A stretch of DNA of 27,131 bases from Hymenobacter sp. Its GTDB lineage: Bacteria > Bacteroidota > Bacteroidia > Cytophagales > Hymenobacteraceae. Below, one piece after another: positions 7,847-15,606 of the stretch (position 1 is the stretch's first letter; the number at the start of each line of letters is the position of its first letter). The DNA lies in NCBI GenBank assembly GCA_025362615.1, contig JANYFQ010000392.1:1-27131 (forward strand), given 5' to 3'. The translations under genes were made by a program, and so were the position numbers. The notes beneath the pieces are model-generated. The model saw nothing but the letters and a program-made list of their open reading frames with translations, did not search any database and was not told the DNA's origin.

Positions 7847-8073
7847 GCCGCCCCCGGGCGGACCCCGAACAGGGCGGTACGCGAAAACCCGCCCCACCGA
7901 GCCTGCGGTACCTGACCAGCACGCCGCCGGCTCCTAACTCTTTTTTGCTTTTCGCTGCACCCGTGCGATTTCCTCAGCCCCTGGCTGCCTGCACCCCCGG
8001 ACGGCCCATTGCCCTCCAGCCCCCGGTTTGGTTTTCGGAAGGCGCTTTTTTTCAACTTTTAAACCCCAACCCC

Positions 8074-9963
8074 ATGAAATCATGGACAAAACTGCTGCAC
8101 TGGGCCTTGCCCGCCGCAGCACTCCTGGCCGGACAGTCCGCCCAGGCTCAAACACTGGTAAATGCGGTCGGCCCCGACCTGAAGCCTGCTTATGTCTCTG
8201 GCACGACCCAACCGGGCGTGGCCAACACCGGCACTGACATCATCCGCTTACCCAGCGGCGAACGATTGCAGGCGATGGTGTGGGACAACGGCAACAAAAA
8301 AGTTACGCTCTCGTGGAGCCGGTTTACGGGTGCTACGCTGCCCGTTCTCATCGCTGGCGCAGCAATTGACGTGTTTGTTCCAAACACTACATTTACCTAC
8401 TCCGACCCCGACGTAGCCCTGTCCTTCAACCAAAGCGGCGTGTTGTTCGCCAACGTGGTGTACCTGGCCAACGACGGCACGGGCAACCAGACCTGGCGCA
8501 ACATCTACCAGTACAACCCTGGTACGCAGGCGTTCACGCTGGTACTCAACGCCAACAGCCCGCGGGCGTTGGGCGTAAAGACTATCCCGAACGTGTTGGG
8601 CTTTTCGCCCGCCACCATCACGCGGATACATACGGCGCCCAACATTGACGCCAACGCGAGCGGCGCGGTGGGCATCGTGTGGCAGGAGTCGTCGGTCGAA
8701 ACGGCGCAGGTGACGACGGTTTCGGCCTCGTACCCCCCGCCCGGCAAGGTGGACATCCTGCAAAACCTGGTTTTCGCCGAGAGCTTCATGACCGGGGCCA
8801 CCATCGACGGGCCGGTGCATTGCAGCAACCGGGGCCTGGCCGTCACGACGCTGCTGGGCACTACGGGCGGGCCGGTGCTCTACACCCAATCGCTGTCGCC
8901 CGACGTGGCCATCACCAGCGATGGCAAGCTGTGGGTGTGCTACCTCAACAGCACCGCCATCCAGGGCACCCCGCCCATCAGCACCGGCCTGAACCTGGTG
9001 GTGAAGCAGGTGGCGTTCGACTTGTGCTCTGTTACCCAAACCATTGCCACGCAGGCGTGGGGTGGGGTTTCGCTGGCCCCGCCGCGCATTGCGGCCCCGG
9101 CCAACGCCAACACCTCCGACGTGCAGGTGGTGCAGGCGGGCAACGGCGGCGGTAGCTGCTTTACGGGCAGCAACTCCTTCATCTACAACTACGGCATCTC
9201 GGACGGCAAGCGCCAGGACGTGGCCGTGGTGAACACCGGCTACACCCTGAACACGGCCGGCGAGCCGGTGGTAACGTACCTGGGCGGCGACACCTTCACC
9301 AACGGCAACAACCAGTACGTGGTGAGCTGGACGGGCCAGAACTACCAGGAGCTGACCGGCAACGGCACCGATGTGTGGGCCCGGCTCATGGCCGGGGGTT
9401 TCCCCGTAACATCGCCCGGCAGCTTTAGCCGCGTGAACACGTACACGGCTGGTAGCCAAGCACTGCCCAGCATTGCGGCCCGCTACTGCGGCGACAAAAA
9501 CGCCACGGCGCACCTGTTTTTCAACACCGCGACTTCCGACCTGGGCTACAAGTTTACGCCCACGGCCATTGGCGGTGCCCTGGCCCGCCCGGCGGCCCCG
9601 GCCACCGGCAGCGTAGCCGCCCCGGCCGCCGCCGAGGCCCGCGCCCTGGTAGCGTACCCTAACCCCAGCACCAGCGCCGTGGAGCTGCGCCTGACGCTGC
9701 GCCCGGCCGAAACCGTGCAGCGCCTGCAACTCACCGACCTCAGCGGCCGGGTGCTCGAAACGCTGCCGCTGCCCACCGTTGAAGCGGCGGCAGCCGGGGA
9801 GGAAAATAAAGATACCCCCCCCCCATATATTCAGCTACACACCCAACCGGTCGCTGACCGAGGGCAGCTACTTGCTGAAGCTGACGACCAATCAGCGCAG
9901 CGAAACGCTGGTGCTGGGCCGCAAATAAGGCCGCAACGCCCCGTTTGCACCTGCTGGTTTTGA
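8074..9963 (+). CDS. T9SS-exported protein with sorting tail out of frame at a poly-C run
   Basis: ATG 8074 gives a clear signal peptide (MKSWTKLLHWALPAAALLAG, cleavage after AQA). Residues about 25-515 are a beta-rich domain without a recognised family; strands such as LQAMVWDNGNKKVTLSW and IYQYNPGTQAF suggest a propeller or sialidase-like fold. The sorting domain begins at ALVAYPNPSTSA (about residue 524) and continues through LQLTDLSGRVLETLPL. A run of ten C at 9815-9824 then shifts the frame. As sequenced, translation goes on to TGA 9961 with an unrelated tail. With nine C the frame would read IFSYTPNRSLTEGSYLLKL and end in ETLVLGRK at TAA 9926, a textbook sorting-domain end. The cause is either phase variation or a homopolymer sequencing error. 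Confidence 0.85.
   Translation: MKSWTKLLHWALPAAALLAGQSAQAQTLVNAVGPDLKPAYVSGTTQPGVANTGTDIIRLPSGERLQAMVWDNGNKKVTLSWSRFTGATLPVLIAGAAIDVFVPNTTFTYSDPDVALSFNQSGVLFANVVYLANDGTGNQTWRNIYQYNPGTQAFTLVLNANSPRALGVKTIPNVLGFSPATITRIHTAPNIDANASGAVGIVWQESSVETAQVTTVSASYPPPGKVDILQNLVFAESFMTGATIDGPVHCSNRGLAVTTLLGTTGGPVLYTQSLSPDVAITSDGKLWVCYLNSTAIQGTPPISTGLNLVVKQVAFDLCSVTQTIATQAWGGVSLAPPRIAAPANANTSDVQVVQAGNGGGSCFTGSNSFIYNYGISDGKRQDVAVVNTGYTLNTAGEPVVTYLGGDTFTNGNNQYVVSWTGQNYQELTGNGTDVWARLMAGGFPVTSPGSFSRVNTYTAGSQALPSIAARYCGDKNATAHLFFNTATSDLGYKFTPTAIGGALARPAAPATGSVAAPAAAEARALVAYPNPSTSAVELRLTLRPAETVQRLQLTDLSGRVLETLPLPTVEAAAAGEENKDTPPPYIQLHTQPVADRGQLLAEADDQSAQRNAGAGPQIRPQRPVCTCWF
9815..9824 (+). repeat. C10 homopolymer within the T9SS sorting domain
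   Basis: Ten consecutive C residues in the coding strand. One C fewer joins the upstream and downstream parts of the sorting domain exactly. Tracts of this length are prone to slipped-strand mispairing in bacteria. Confidence 0.85.
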
Positions 9964-9994
9964 AAAGCCGCTGCCCCTGGGTAGCGGCTTTTTT
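9963..9994 (+). terminator. Intrinsic terminator after the T9SS cargo gene
   Basis: AAAAGCCGCT (9963-9972) pairs perfectly with AGCGGCTTTT (9983-9992) around a 10-nt loop, and the T-run continues. It sits 34 nt after the intended TAA at 9926-9928 and just at the stop of the shifted frame. This supports 9928 as the natural gene end and separates the gene from the ABC operon. Confidence 0.85.
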
Positions 9995-10046
9995 CATGCC
10001 CGCCGCCTACCTTGCGGTTCCTTCGGCCCCCGGCTCCTCTGCTGCT

Positions 10047-11798
10047 ATGAACTTAATTTTTCGGCTTCTTCCCTGGCTACTGCCCGCTGCCCTGCTCGGC
10101 GGCTGCGGTGCGCCGCCGCCTGCCGCCGCCCCCGGCACGGTCCGCATTCGCTGGGCGCACGACCCCGAGAGCCTTGACCCGCTGGTGCAGCCCAACCAGT
10201 ACGCCACCGAAGCCACCAACTTGCTTTATCAAAGCCTGTTGCAGATTGACTACCAAGCCCAGCAGCCCGCCCCGGCCCTGGCCGAAACCCTGCCCACCAC
10301 CCGCCCCGAAGGCGACTCGGTGCTGCTGGTGACCTACCGCCTGCGGCCCGCCGCCCGCTGGGACGACGGCCGCCCCGTGCTGGCCGCCGACGTGGCCTTC
10401 ACGCTGCGGCTGCTGCACTGCCCCACCCTGCCCACCGAAGGCGCACGGGCGCAGTTTGGCTTCATCCGGGCGCTGCTGCCCGACCCCGCGCACCCCGCCG
10501 ACCCGTGCCGCTTCGTGCTGCGCTGCCGGGGGCAAGCCCCGGAGTTCGCCCTGGCCACCGGCGACTTCCCCATCCTCTCCGAACACGCCCTCGACCCCGG
10601 CCACACCCTGCGCCGCTGGCCGCTGGCCGCCCTCGCCGACCGCCCCGGCACCGCCCCGCCCGACTCGGCCCTGGCCCGCGTGGGCCGCCGCTACCTCGCG
10701 GCGGTGCTGGCCAACAAGCTGCCCGGCACCGGTCCTTACCGCCTCACGCAGTGGCAGAAAGACCATCGCCTGACCTTCGAGCGCAAAGCCCGCTGGTGGG
10801 CCGACAGCCTGCGGCCCCGGCCCGCTGTGCTGCTGGCCCGCCCGCACCGCCTCCACTACCTCGTGCTGCCCGACGATGCCGCCGCCGCCCTGGCCCTGCG
10901 CCGCCACGCCCTCGACGTGTACCCGCAGGTGCCCGCGCCGCTGTTTGCGCGGTTGCAGGCGGCCGGCCCCGCCGCCCGCCTGGCCGCCGCCACCGCCCCC
11001 AGCTACGACGTGCTGACGGCCGGTTTCAACACCCGCCGCCCGGCCCTGGCCGATGCCGCCACCCGCCGCGCCCTGGCTCGCCTCTTCGATGCCGACGGCC
11101 TGCGCCGCGCCACCCAGGCCGGGCTGGGCCTGGCCACGGTGGGGCTCGTAAGCCCCGTCAGCCGCGCTTTTTACAACGACAGCCTGCGGCCTGTGCCCTT
11201 CGCCCCGGCCGAGGCCGCCGCCCTGCTGCGCCGCGCCGGCTGGCAGCGCCCCAGCGCCGCCGCGCCCTGGCAGCGGCCCGCCACCCGCGCCAACCAACCC
11301 GCTCAAAAACTGACCCTTACCCTCCGCTACCGGGCCGGCGAAACCTTGTTTGAAACCACGGCCTTGCAGTTCCGGGCCGCTGCACAAACCCTGGGCATTG
11401 GCGTGACGCTGCTGCCCACCGAAGCCGGTGCCCTCACCGAAGCCTTGCACCGGGGCGATTTTGACGTGTACGTGCGGACCCTCAAGGGCAACCCGTTCGT
11501 GTTCAACTACGCGCCTATTCTGCACTCGCGGGCCGTGGGCGAGGGCAATTTTACCGGCTTCGGCACTCCGGCTTCGGACCGGCTCATTGAAGCCGTGGCG
11601 GCGGCCGGGCCGGCCACCAAAGCCCCGCTGCTGCGCCAGTTCCAAGCCCTGCTGCAAGCCGAAGCCCCGCTGGTGCCGTTGTTCTTTCTGCCCACCCGCC
11701 TCGTGGCCGACCGCCGCCTGCGGGGCCTCGCGGTGTCGGGGGTGCGGCCCGGCTACGCGGCCACGGCCCTCTACTGGCCGGCGGCCCCGGCCCCGTGA
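10047..11798 (+). CDS. Peptide-type ABC transporter substrate-binding lipoprotein (SBP family 5)
   Basis: The ATG at 10047 gives a 583-aa lipoprotein: a hydrophobic signal (LLPWLLPAALLGG) is followed by Cys at about residue 19 in a good lipobox LLGG|C. Family 5 features follow in order: RIRWAHDPESLDPL near the mature start, the WDDGRPVLAADVAFTLRLL signature at about residue 110, GTGPYRLTQWQKDHRLTFERKARWW at about 230, and VLTAGFNTRRPALADAATRRALARL at about 325. Family members bind oligopeptides or other small solutes; the ligand cannot be told from sequence. Its stop overlaps the GTG start of the first permease (GTGA). Codon use is strongly GC-rich, like its neighbours. A degenerate -7-like TACCTTGC lies about 35 nt before the start. 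Confidence 0.9.
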   Translation: MNLIFRLLPWLLPAALLGGCGAPPPAAAPGTVRIRWAHDPESLDPLVQPNQYATEATNLLYQSLLQIDYQAQQPAPALAETLPTTRPEGDSVLLVTYRLRPAARWDDGRPVLAADVAFTLRLLHCPTLPTEGARAQFGFIRALLPDPAHPADPCRFVLRCRGQAPEFALATGDFPILSEHALDPGHTLRRWPLAALADRPGTAPPDSALARVGRRYLAAVLANKLPGTGPYRLTQWQKDHRLTFERKARWWADSLRPRPAVLLARPHRLHYLVLPDDAAAALALRRHALDVYPQVPAPLFARLQAAGPAARLAAATAPSYDVLTAGFNTRRPALADAATRRALARLFDADGLRRATQAGLGLATVGLVSPVSRAFYNDSLRPVPFAPAEAAALLRRAGWQRPSAAAPWQRPATRANQPAQKLTLTLRYRAGETLFETTALQFRAAAQTLGIGVTLLPTEAGALTEALHRGDFDVYVRTLKGNPFVFNYAPILHSRAVGEGNFTGFGTPASDRLIEAVAAAGPATKAPLLRQFQALLQAEAPLVPLFFLPTRLVADRRLRGLAVSGVRPGYAATALYWPAAPAP

Positions 11799-12868
11799 CG
11801 GGGGCCGGGCTGGGGCCGCTGGCGGCCCGATTGCTCCGGGCCGGGGCCGGGGTTGGCCTGCTGGTGTCGGTGCTATTTTTATTGAGCCGACAACAAGCCC
11901 GCACCGCTCTGCTGCAAGCCGAAGCCGCCGGCTTATCGGCCGCCGCTCACCCCACCGAAGCAGCTGAACAGCAGGATATTCGCCGCGCCCAGCTCCATCG
12001 ATTGGGCCTTGACGAGCCGCTGTTTTACGCGCAGTACGTGGCTGCCGCGCCCGGCCAGCCGGCGCACTGGCGCTGGCACGGCCGCCGCAATCAGTACCAC
12101 CGCTGGCTGCGGGCGCTGGCCCACGGGCAGTTGGGCACGTCGTTGCGCTCGGGCCGGCCGGTGGGCGAGCTGCTGCGGGCGGCGCTGGCGGTATCGGTGC
12201 CGCTGATGGGCGCGGCGGCCACGGCGGCCACGCTGGCGGCGTTGCTGCTGGGGCAGTGGCTGGCGGGCCACCCCCGGCGTACGGCCCCGCTGCATCTGGC
12301 GCTGGTTGGGCTGCAAAGCATTCCCGGCTTCGCGCTTGCCCTGGCGCTGCTGCTGCTGTTTGCCAACCCCGATGTATTCGACTGGTTTCCAGTAGATAAT
12401 TTGGGTGTTGAAACCGTTGCGGGGCTACCCGACGGGTACGCTGTGGCCACTTTGGGTCAATTTGTGCTGCCGGTGCTGGCGCTCACCCTCAGCGCCTTGC
12501 CGGGCCTGGCCTTGCCGCTGGCGGCGGCCCTTCGCCACGAGCTGGCCGCGCCCTACGCCGTCAGCGCCCGCGCCAAAGGCAACAGCCTGAGGCAGTTGTT
12601 GCGCCGCCACGCGCTGCCCAACGCCCTGCTGCCCCTCATTGCGCAGCTCGCCGACCTGCTGCCGGCGCTGGTGGCCGGCGCGGCGGTCGTCGAAACCGTT
12701 TTTGGCCTGCCCGGCACCGGCCGCCTGCTGGCCCACGCCGCCGCCACCCACGACTACCCCGTGCTGGTGGCCGGGGTGCTGCTCGTGGGCACTGCCCGCC
12801 TGCTGGCCCTGCTCCTCGCCGATGCCGCCCTGCTCCTCACCGACCCCCGCCTCCGATGGCCCAGCTAA
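11795..12868 (+). CDS. ABC transporter permease, OppB/DppB type
   Basis: A 357-aa inner-membrane permease starts with GTG overlapping the stop of the binding-protein gene by 4 bp, indicating translational coupling. The N-terminal membrane helix (LLRAGAGVGLLVSVLFLLS) and the region after it are a diverged form of the DppB start; the usual PGDP element is not evident. The BPD_transp_1 core covers about residues 130-350, with several hydrophobic helices. The EAA loop that contacts the ATPase is present as SARAKGNSLRQLLRRHALPN (about residue 250). Together with the following permease it would form the heterodimeric channel. No ATP-binding subunit is encoded alongside, so it must borrow one encoded elsewhere. 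Confidence 0.9.
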   Translation: MTGAGLGPLAARLLRAGAGVGLLVSVLFLLSRQQARTALLQAEAAGLSAAAHPTEAAEQQDIRRAQLHRLGLDEPLFYAQYVAAAPGQPAHWRWHGRRNQYHRWLRALAHGQLGTSLRSGRPVGELLRAALAVSVPLMGAAATAATLAALLLGQWLAGHPRRTAPLHLALVGLQSIPGFALALALLLLFANPDVFDWFPVDNLGVETVAGLPDGYAVATLGQFVLPVLALTLSALPGLALPLAAALRHELAAPYAVSARAKGNSLRQLLRRHALPNALLPLIAQLADLLPALVAGAAVVETVFGLPGTGRLLAHAAATHDYPVLVAGVLLVGTARLLALLLADAALLLTDPRLRWPS

Positions 12869-13815
12869 TTCGCCCCACCGCCGGCTGCGCCCTGGCCTGG
12901 GGCTGGTTTTCAGTGCTGATAATCAGTGCCCTGGCCGCGCCCTGGCTGCCTTTGCCCTACCCGCCGGGCACCCCCGACCTGCTGCACTTGGCGGCCCCAC
13001 CATCGGCCGCCGCTGCCCACTGGCTCGGCACCGACGGGCAGGGGTTGGACGTACTCACCCAACTCTTGTTTGGGGCACGCACCGCGCTCTTGCTCACGCT
13101 GCCCGTGGCCGCCGGGGCCACCCTGTTGGGGGCCGCCATCGGGGCCACTGCGGGGTTCTGGGGCAACCGGGGGCTGCGGGTGCCGCTCCCCGCCGCGTTG
13201 CTGGGGCTGGCTGCTGCTATGTGGGCGGCGGCCGTGCCGTGGCTGCTCACGGGGCCGGTGGTGCTGGCGGCGGGCCTGGCGTGCTGGCCGCGCTGGTACC
13301 GCCGCTGCCCCGTACCGCTCGATTCGCTGCTCACCGGCACTGGCACCCTGCTCGACGCCGTGCCCCGGCTCGTACTCGTAACCGCCGCTGCTGGTCTGGG
13401 CGCATCGGGCCGCGCCCTGCCGCTGCTGCTGCTCTTCACTACCTGGCCCGAAACCGCCCGGCTCGTGCGGGCGCAAATGTGGCGGGTGCGGGTGCAGCCG
13501 TTCGTAGAGGCCGCCCAAGCGGCCGGCCTGCCGCCGCTGCGCGTGTGGTTGCGGCACTGCCTGCCCCACGCTTTAATACCCTTGAAATCAGTATTTCCGC
13601 TCAGCGTTGCTGGTTTGCTGGGGCTTGAAAGTACGCTTTCTTTCTTGGGCATCGGCCTGCCGCCCGAAGTGCCAAGCTGGGGCCGAATGCTCAACGCCGC
13701 CCATTCCGATTTGGGTGCCTGGTGGGTATTTGTACCGCCTTTCCTTGCTCTGGCAAGCACCACCCTCGCGCTGGCCTACATCGCAAACAAGTCTAAACAC
13801 TCATTTAACAATTAA
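12856..13815 (+). CDS. ABC transporter permease, OppC/DppC type
   Basis: The ATG at 12856 lies 13 bp inside the end of the previous permease gene, continuing the tight operon. The 319-aa product has an N-terminal membrane helix (residues about 10-30) and the short periplasmic segment typical of DppC proteins, with HWLGTDGQGLDVLTQLLFGAR (about 55-75) as the family signature (usual form LGTDxxGRDxxSRxxxGxR). The transmembrane core includes the EAA loop EAAQAAGLPPLRVWLRHCLP (about 215). The C-terminus has LGIGLPPEVPSWGRMLNAA (about 270), also characteristic. There is no terminator immediately after the stop, and no ATPase gene follows in the window. Confidence 0.92.
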   Translation: MAQLIRPTAGCALAWGWFSVLIISALAAPWLPLPYPPGTPDLLHLAAPPSAAAAHWLGTDGQGLDVLTQLLFGARTALLLTLPVAAGATLLGAAIGATAGFWGNRGLRVPLPAALLGLAAAMWAAAVPWLLTGPVVLAAGLACWPRWYRRCPVPLDSLLTGTGTLLDAVPRLVLVTAAAGLGASGRALPLLLLFTTWPETARLVRAQMWRVRVQPFVEAAQAAGLPPLRVWLRHCLPHALIPLKSVFPLSVAGLLGLESTLSFLGIGLPPEVPSWGRMLNAAHSDLGAWWVFVPPFLALASTTLALAYIANKSKHSFNN

Positions 13816-14040
13816 ATCTAGTTAGTCAATTTAATACTTGTCACAAATCCCAACTTTTTTGTTAAAAAGACTCGCCTGCTTCGCAAGTTTTTATTGAGCG
13901 TTAAAGTCTGTTTATTAATCAACCGTGCAGAAAGACGAGGTGCCCGGCAATTAATTGCGATTAAAAAACTGGTTATCCACCGTATTTTAAGGCAAAAATG
14001 TGGATAACCTTTCGTCTTTTCTAGAAGCACTTTGTCTTTT
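13816..14040. other. AT-rich intergenic region with palindromes
   Basis: AT-rich DNA between the permease operon and the promoter of the 68-aa ORF. It contains a perfect 12-bp palindrome GCAATTAATTGC (13947-13958) and the DnaA-box pair described separately. A 97-codon minus-strand frame across it has neither the composition nor the context of a gene. No terminator hairpin with T-tract was seen for the upstream operon. Confidence 0.6.
13971..14009. promoter_or_regulatory. Perfect inverted pair of DnaA-box-like sites
   Basis: GGTTATCCAC (13971-13980) and GTGGATAACC (14000-14009) are exact reverse complements separated by 19 bp of AT-rich DNA. The right arm contains TGTGGATAA, the complement of the consensus DnaA box TTATCCACA; the left arm is TTATCCACC, one mismatch. 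The pair lies 32 bp upstream of a good promoter. It could be a DnaA-controlled operator or part of a minor origin-like region. Only two boxes were found, which argues against oriC. Confidence 0.6.
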
Positions 14041-14068
14041 TTTGAGCTGATTCGGGCAATTATTTTTG
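14041..14068 (+). promoter_or_regulatory. Predicted promoter for the 68-aa ORF
   Basis: TTTG (14041-14044) and TATTTTTG (14061-14068) match the Bacteroidota -33 and -7 elements with a 16-bp spacer. Transcription would start near 14075, about 50 nt before the ATG at 14127. Confidence 0.6.
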
Positions 14069-14126
14069 TATCGTTCAAAACAACCTTTTGAAACGCTGCA
14101 CCACTTCTCACCTATTTTCTGATTCC

Positions 14127-14333
14127 ATGGGCCGCGTAGTCTGTGCTGCTACCATCAGGTCGCAAAATCCGACTACGTCGGCACCAGGGATGCGCCCAAA
14201 TGACTTTGGTTTCGTCACCCCCGACGGAGAGTTTGTACCTCGTGCAGCAGGTCAAGCGGCTATCCGAACCCGCGCCGCCGTGCTGATTGGCGAGCTATTA
14301 GTTGGCTACCAACTCAATAAAGAGCATTTTTAG
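14127..14333 (+). CDS. Hypothetical 68-aa protein
   Basis: ATG 14127 to TAG 14331 encodes 68 residues. A longer version from TTG 14088 is possible but less likely. Visible features are DFGFVTPDGEFVPRAAGQAA in the middle and a moderately hydrophobic helix AAVLIGELLVGYQL near the end; there is no signal peptide. I do not recognise a family. Support for a real gene comes from context: a well-formed promoter 60 nt upstream, a palindromic DnaA-box pair before that, and an intrinsic terminator about 110 nt after the stop. Codon use is less GC-biased than in neighbouring genes, so recent acquisition or a non-coding transcript are both possible. Confidence 0.45.
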   Translation: MGRVVCAATIRSQNPTTSAPGMRPNDFGFVTPDGEFVPRAAGQAAIRTRAAVLIGELLVGYQLNKEHF

Positions 14334-14672
14334 TTTTAAACAATCAATTCAAAATTTTATAAAATAACATTTATATTTATTCCATTATAAATTGAATGGG
14401 GTTTGGTGGATGTGCGAGCGACATGAATCTTACCCAATGCAAAAAGTCCGCTGGTTTTACCGGCGGACTTTTTTGCGTTTAGCGCAGTGCTCCACCGTCG
14501 CCACAAGGGTGCAAGCCGGCCTGCGTGTACAACCCGAACCCTTCCAAAGCGGTGCTTTACATAGCTTGAGAACTTGCTTAGAACGGTTTCCAAGTTGGTG
14601 GTACACTGTTTCGGGAACCGCTCTAAATTCAGAATTAAGCAATTAATAAACAATAAGTTGTTGCCCAAAAAT
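14334..14672. other. Intergenic region with one terminator, otherwise empty
   Basis: The first 60 bp are very AT-rich. The intrinsic terminator at 14441-14474 is the only feature recognised. From 14475 to 14672 no tRNA, small RNA or credible reading frame was seen on either strand. Confidence 0.5.
14441..14474 (+). terminator. Intrinsic terminator
   Basis: AAAAAGTCCGCTGG pairs with CCGGCGGACTTTTT around a short TTTTA loop, followed by more T. The A-run on the other side means it could also stop minus-strand transcription leaving the RmlD-like gene. Confidence 0.88.
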
Positions 14673-15593
14673 TCAATGCCTGATGTCTGCTTGCCCGACG
14701 CTTTGTGCCGCTACGGCAGCAATGCCCTCGGCAAAAGTGTGCGGCCGGTAGCCTAGCTCCTGGCGGGCCTTGTCGATTACGAAACCAGTGCGGGCCGGGC
14801 GGCGGGCCGGCTGCGTAAAAGTGCTTCCGTCGACTTTCGTTATCAGGCTTTTATCCAGCGCAAAATAGTCGGCTATCTGCAAGGCCATGGCGTAGGGTGT
14901 CAGCAGCTCGTCGGAACTGATGTTGTAAATTCCCTGGGCCGACTGCCGGGCCAGCAGCCAGCAGCCCTGGGCCAAATCCTCGGCCAACGTGGGTGTACGC
15001 CATTGGTCATCAACTACCTTGATGTTTTTTCCGGCCTGGAGCGAATCGCGAACCCAGAGCACGAGGTTGGTCCGGCCGTATTCGTGGGCCACGCCGTACA
15101 CCAACACGGTGCGGGCAATGGCCCAGGGGCCAGGGCTGGCCCGCACCAACCGTTCGGCGGCCAGCTTGCTTTCGCCGTAGAAATTGACGGGCGCGGGCAC
15201 GGCCTCCTCCGTCAGCGGGCCATCGGCACCGCTGAAAATGAAGTCCGTGCTGAGGTGGGTCAGGTGAATATTCAACTCGGCACAAACCTCCACGAGGTGC
15301 TGCACTGCCGTGACGTTCTGTAGCCAGCACGGCTCGTGGTTCAGCTCGCACTCGTCCACGTTGGTCATGGCGGCGGTGTGGATGAGGTGCGTGGGCCGCT
15401 CCTGCGTCAGCAAGGCCCGCACCTGGGCACCGTCGGTTACGTCGAGGGGCGCAAAAGGCAGGTTTGGGTGTAGCTTGGCCAGCTTGTTGGCCCCGCGCGA
15501 GGTGGCCAGCACGTCCACATTAGCCTGCTGTACAAACAGTTCAACCAGTTTTTGCCCCAGCAAACCGTTGGAGCCGGTGATTAAAACCTTCAT
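14673..15593 (-). CDS. RmlD-like sugar-nucleotide reductase (extended SDR)
   Basis: This 306-aa protein resembles dTDP-4-dehydrorhamnose reductase, which reduces dTDP-4-keto-rhamnose with NAD(P)H in the last step of dTDP-rhamnose synthesis. Starting at ATG 15593 puts the Rossmann motif TGSNGLLGQKL at residues 6-16, the normal position. Further family landmarks are DVTD at about 52, HTAAMTNVDECE at about 75 (family pattern NxAAxTxVDxAE), LSTDFIFSG at about 115 and the catalytic YGESKLAAE (YxxxK) at about 140. An in-frame extension to 15641 would overlap the preceding gene and is unlikely. It lies 13 bp downstream of the cyclophilin gene and is probably co-transcribed with it. No other rhamnose genes are nearby, so it could also act on a different nucleotide sugar. 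Confidence 0.88.
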   Translation of the reverse strand: MKVLITGSNGLLGQKLVELFVQQANVDVLATSRGANKLAKLHPNLPFAPLDVTDGAQVRALLTQERPTHLIHTAAMTNVDECELNHEPCWLQNVTAVQHLVEVCAELNIHLTHLSTDFIFSGADGPLTEEAVPAPVNFYGESKLAAERLVRASPGPWAIARTVLVYGVAHEYGRTNLVLWVRDSLQAGKNIKVVDDQWRTPTLAEDLAQGCWLLARQSAQGIYNISSDELLTPYAMALQIADYFALDKSLITKVDGSTFTQPARRPARTGFVIDKARQELGYRPHTFAEGIAAVAAQSVGQADIRH

Positions 15594-15606
15594 GCGCGGC
15601 GCGGTG

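Noticed and set aside
13816..14070. Chromosomal origin of replication
   Set aside because: Only two DnaA-box-like sites and no dnaA, dnaN or other origin-associated genes are present; recorded instead as a regulatory palindrome.
13818..14111. 97-codon minus-strand frame in AT-rich DNA
   Set aside because: It crosses the DnaA-box palindrome and the promoter of the 68-aa ORF, and the translation has no recognisable feature.
14357..14668. 103-codon minus-strand frame and overlapping plus-strand frames
   Set aside because: They span an intrinsic terminator hairpin and have no family resemblance.
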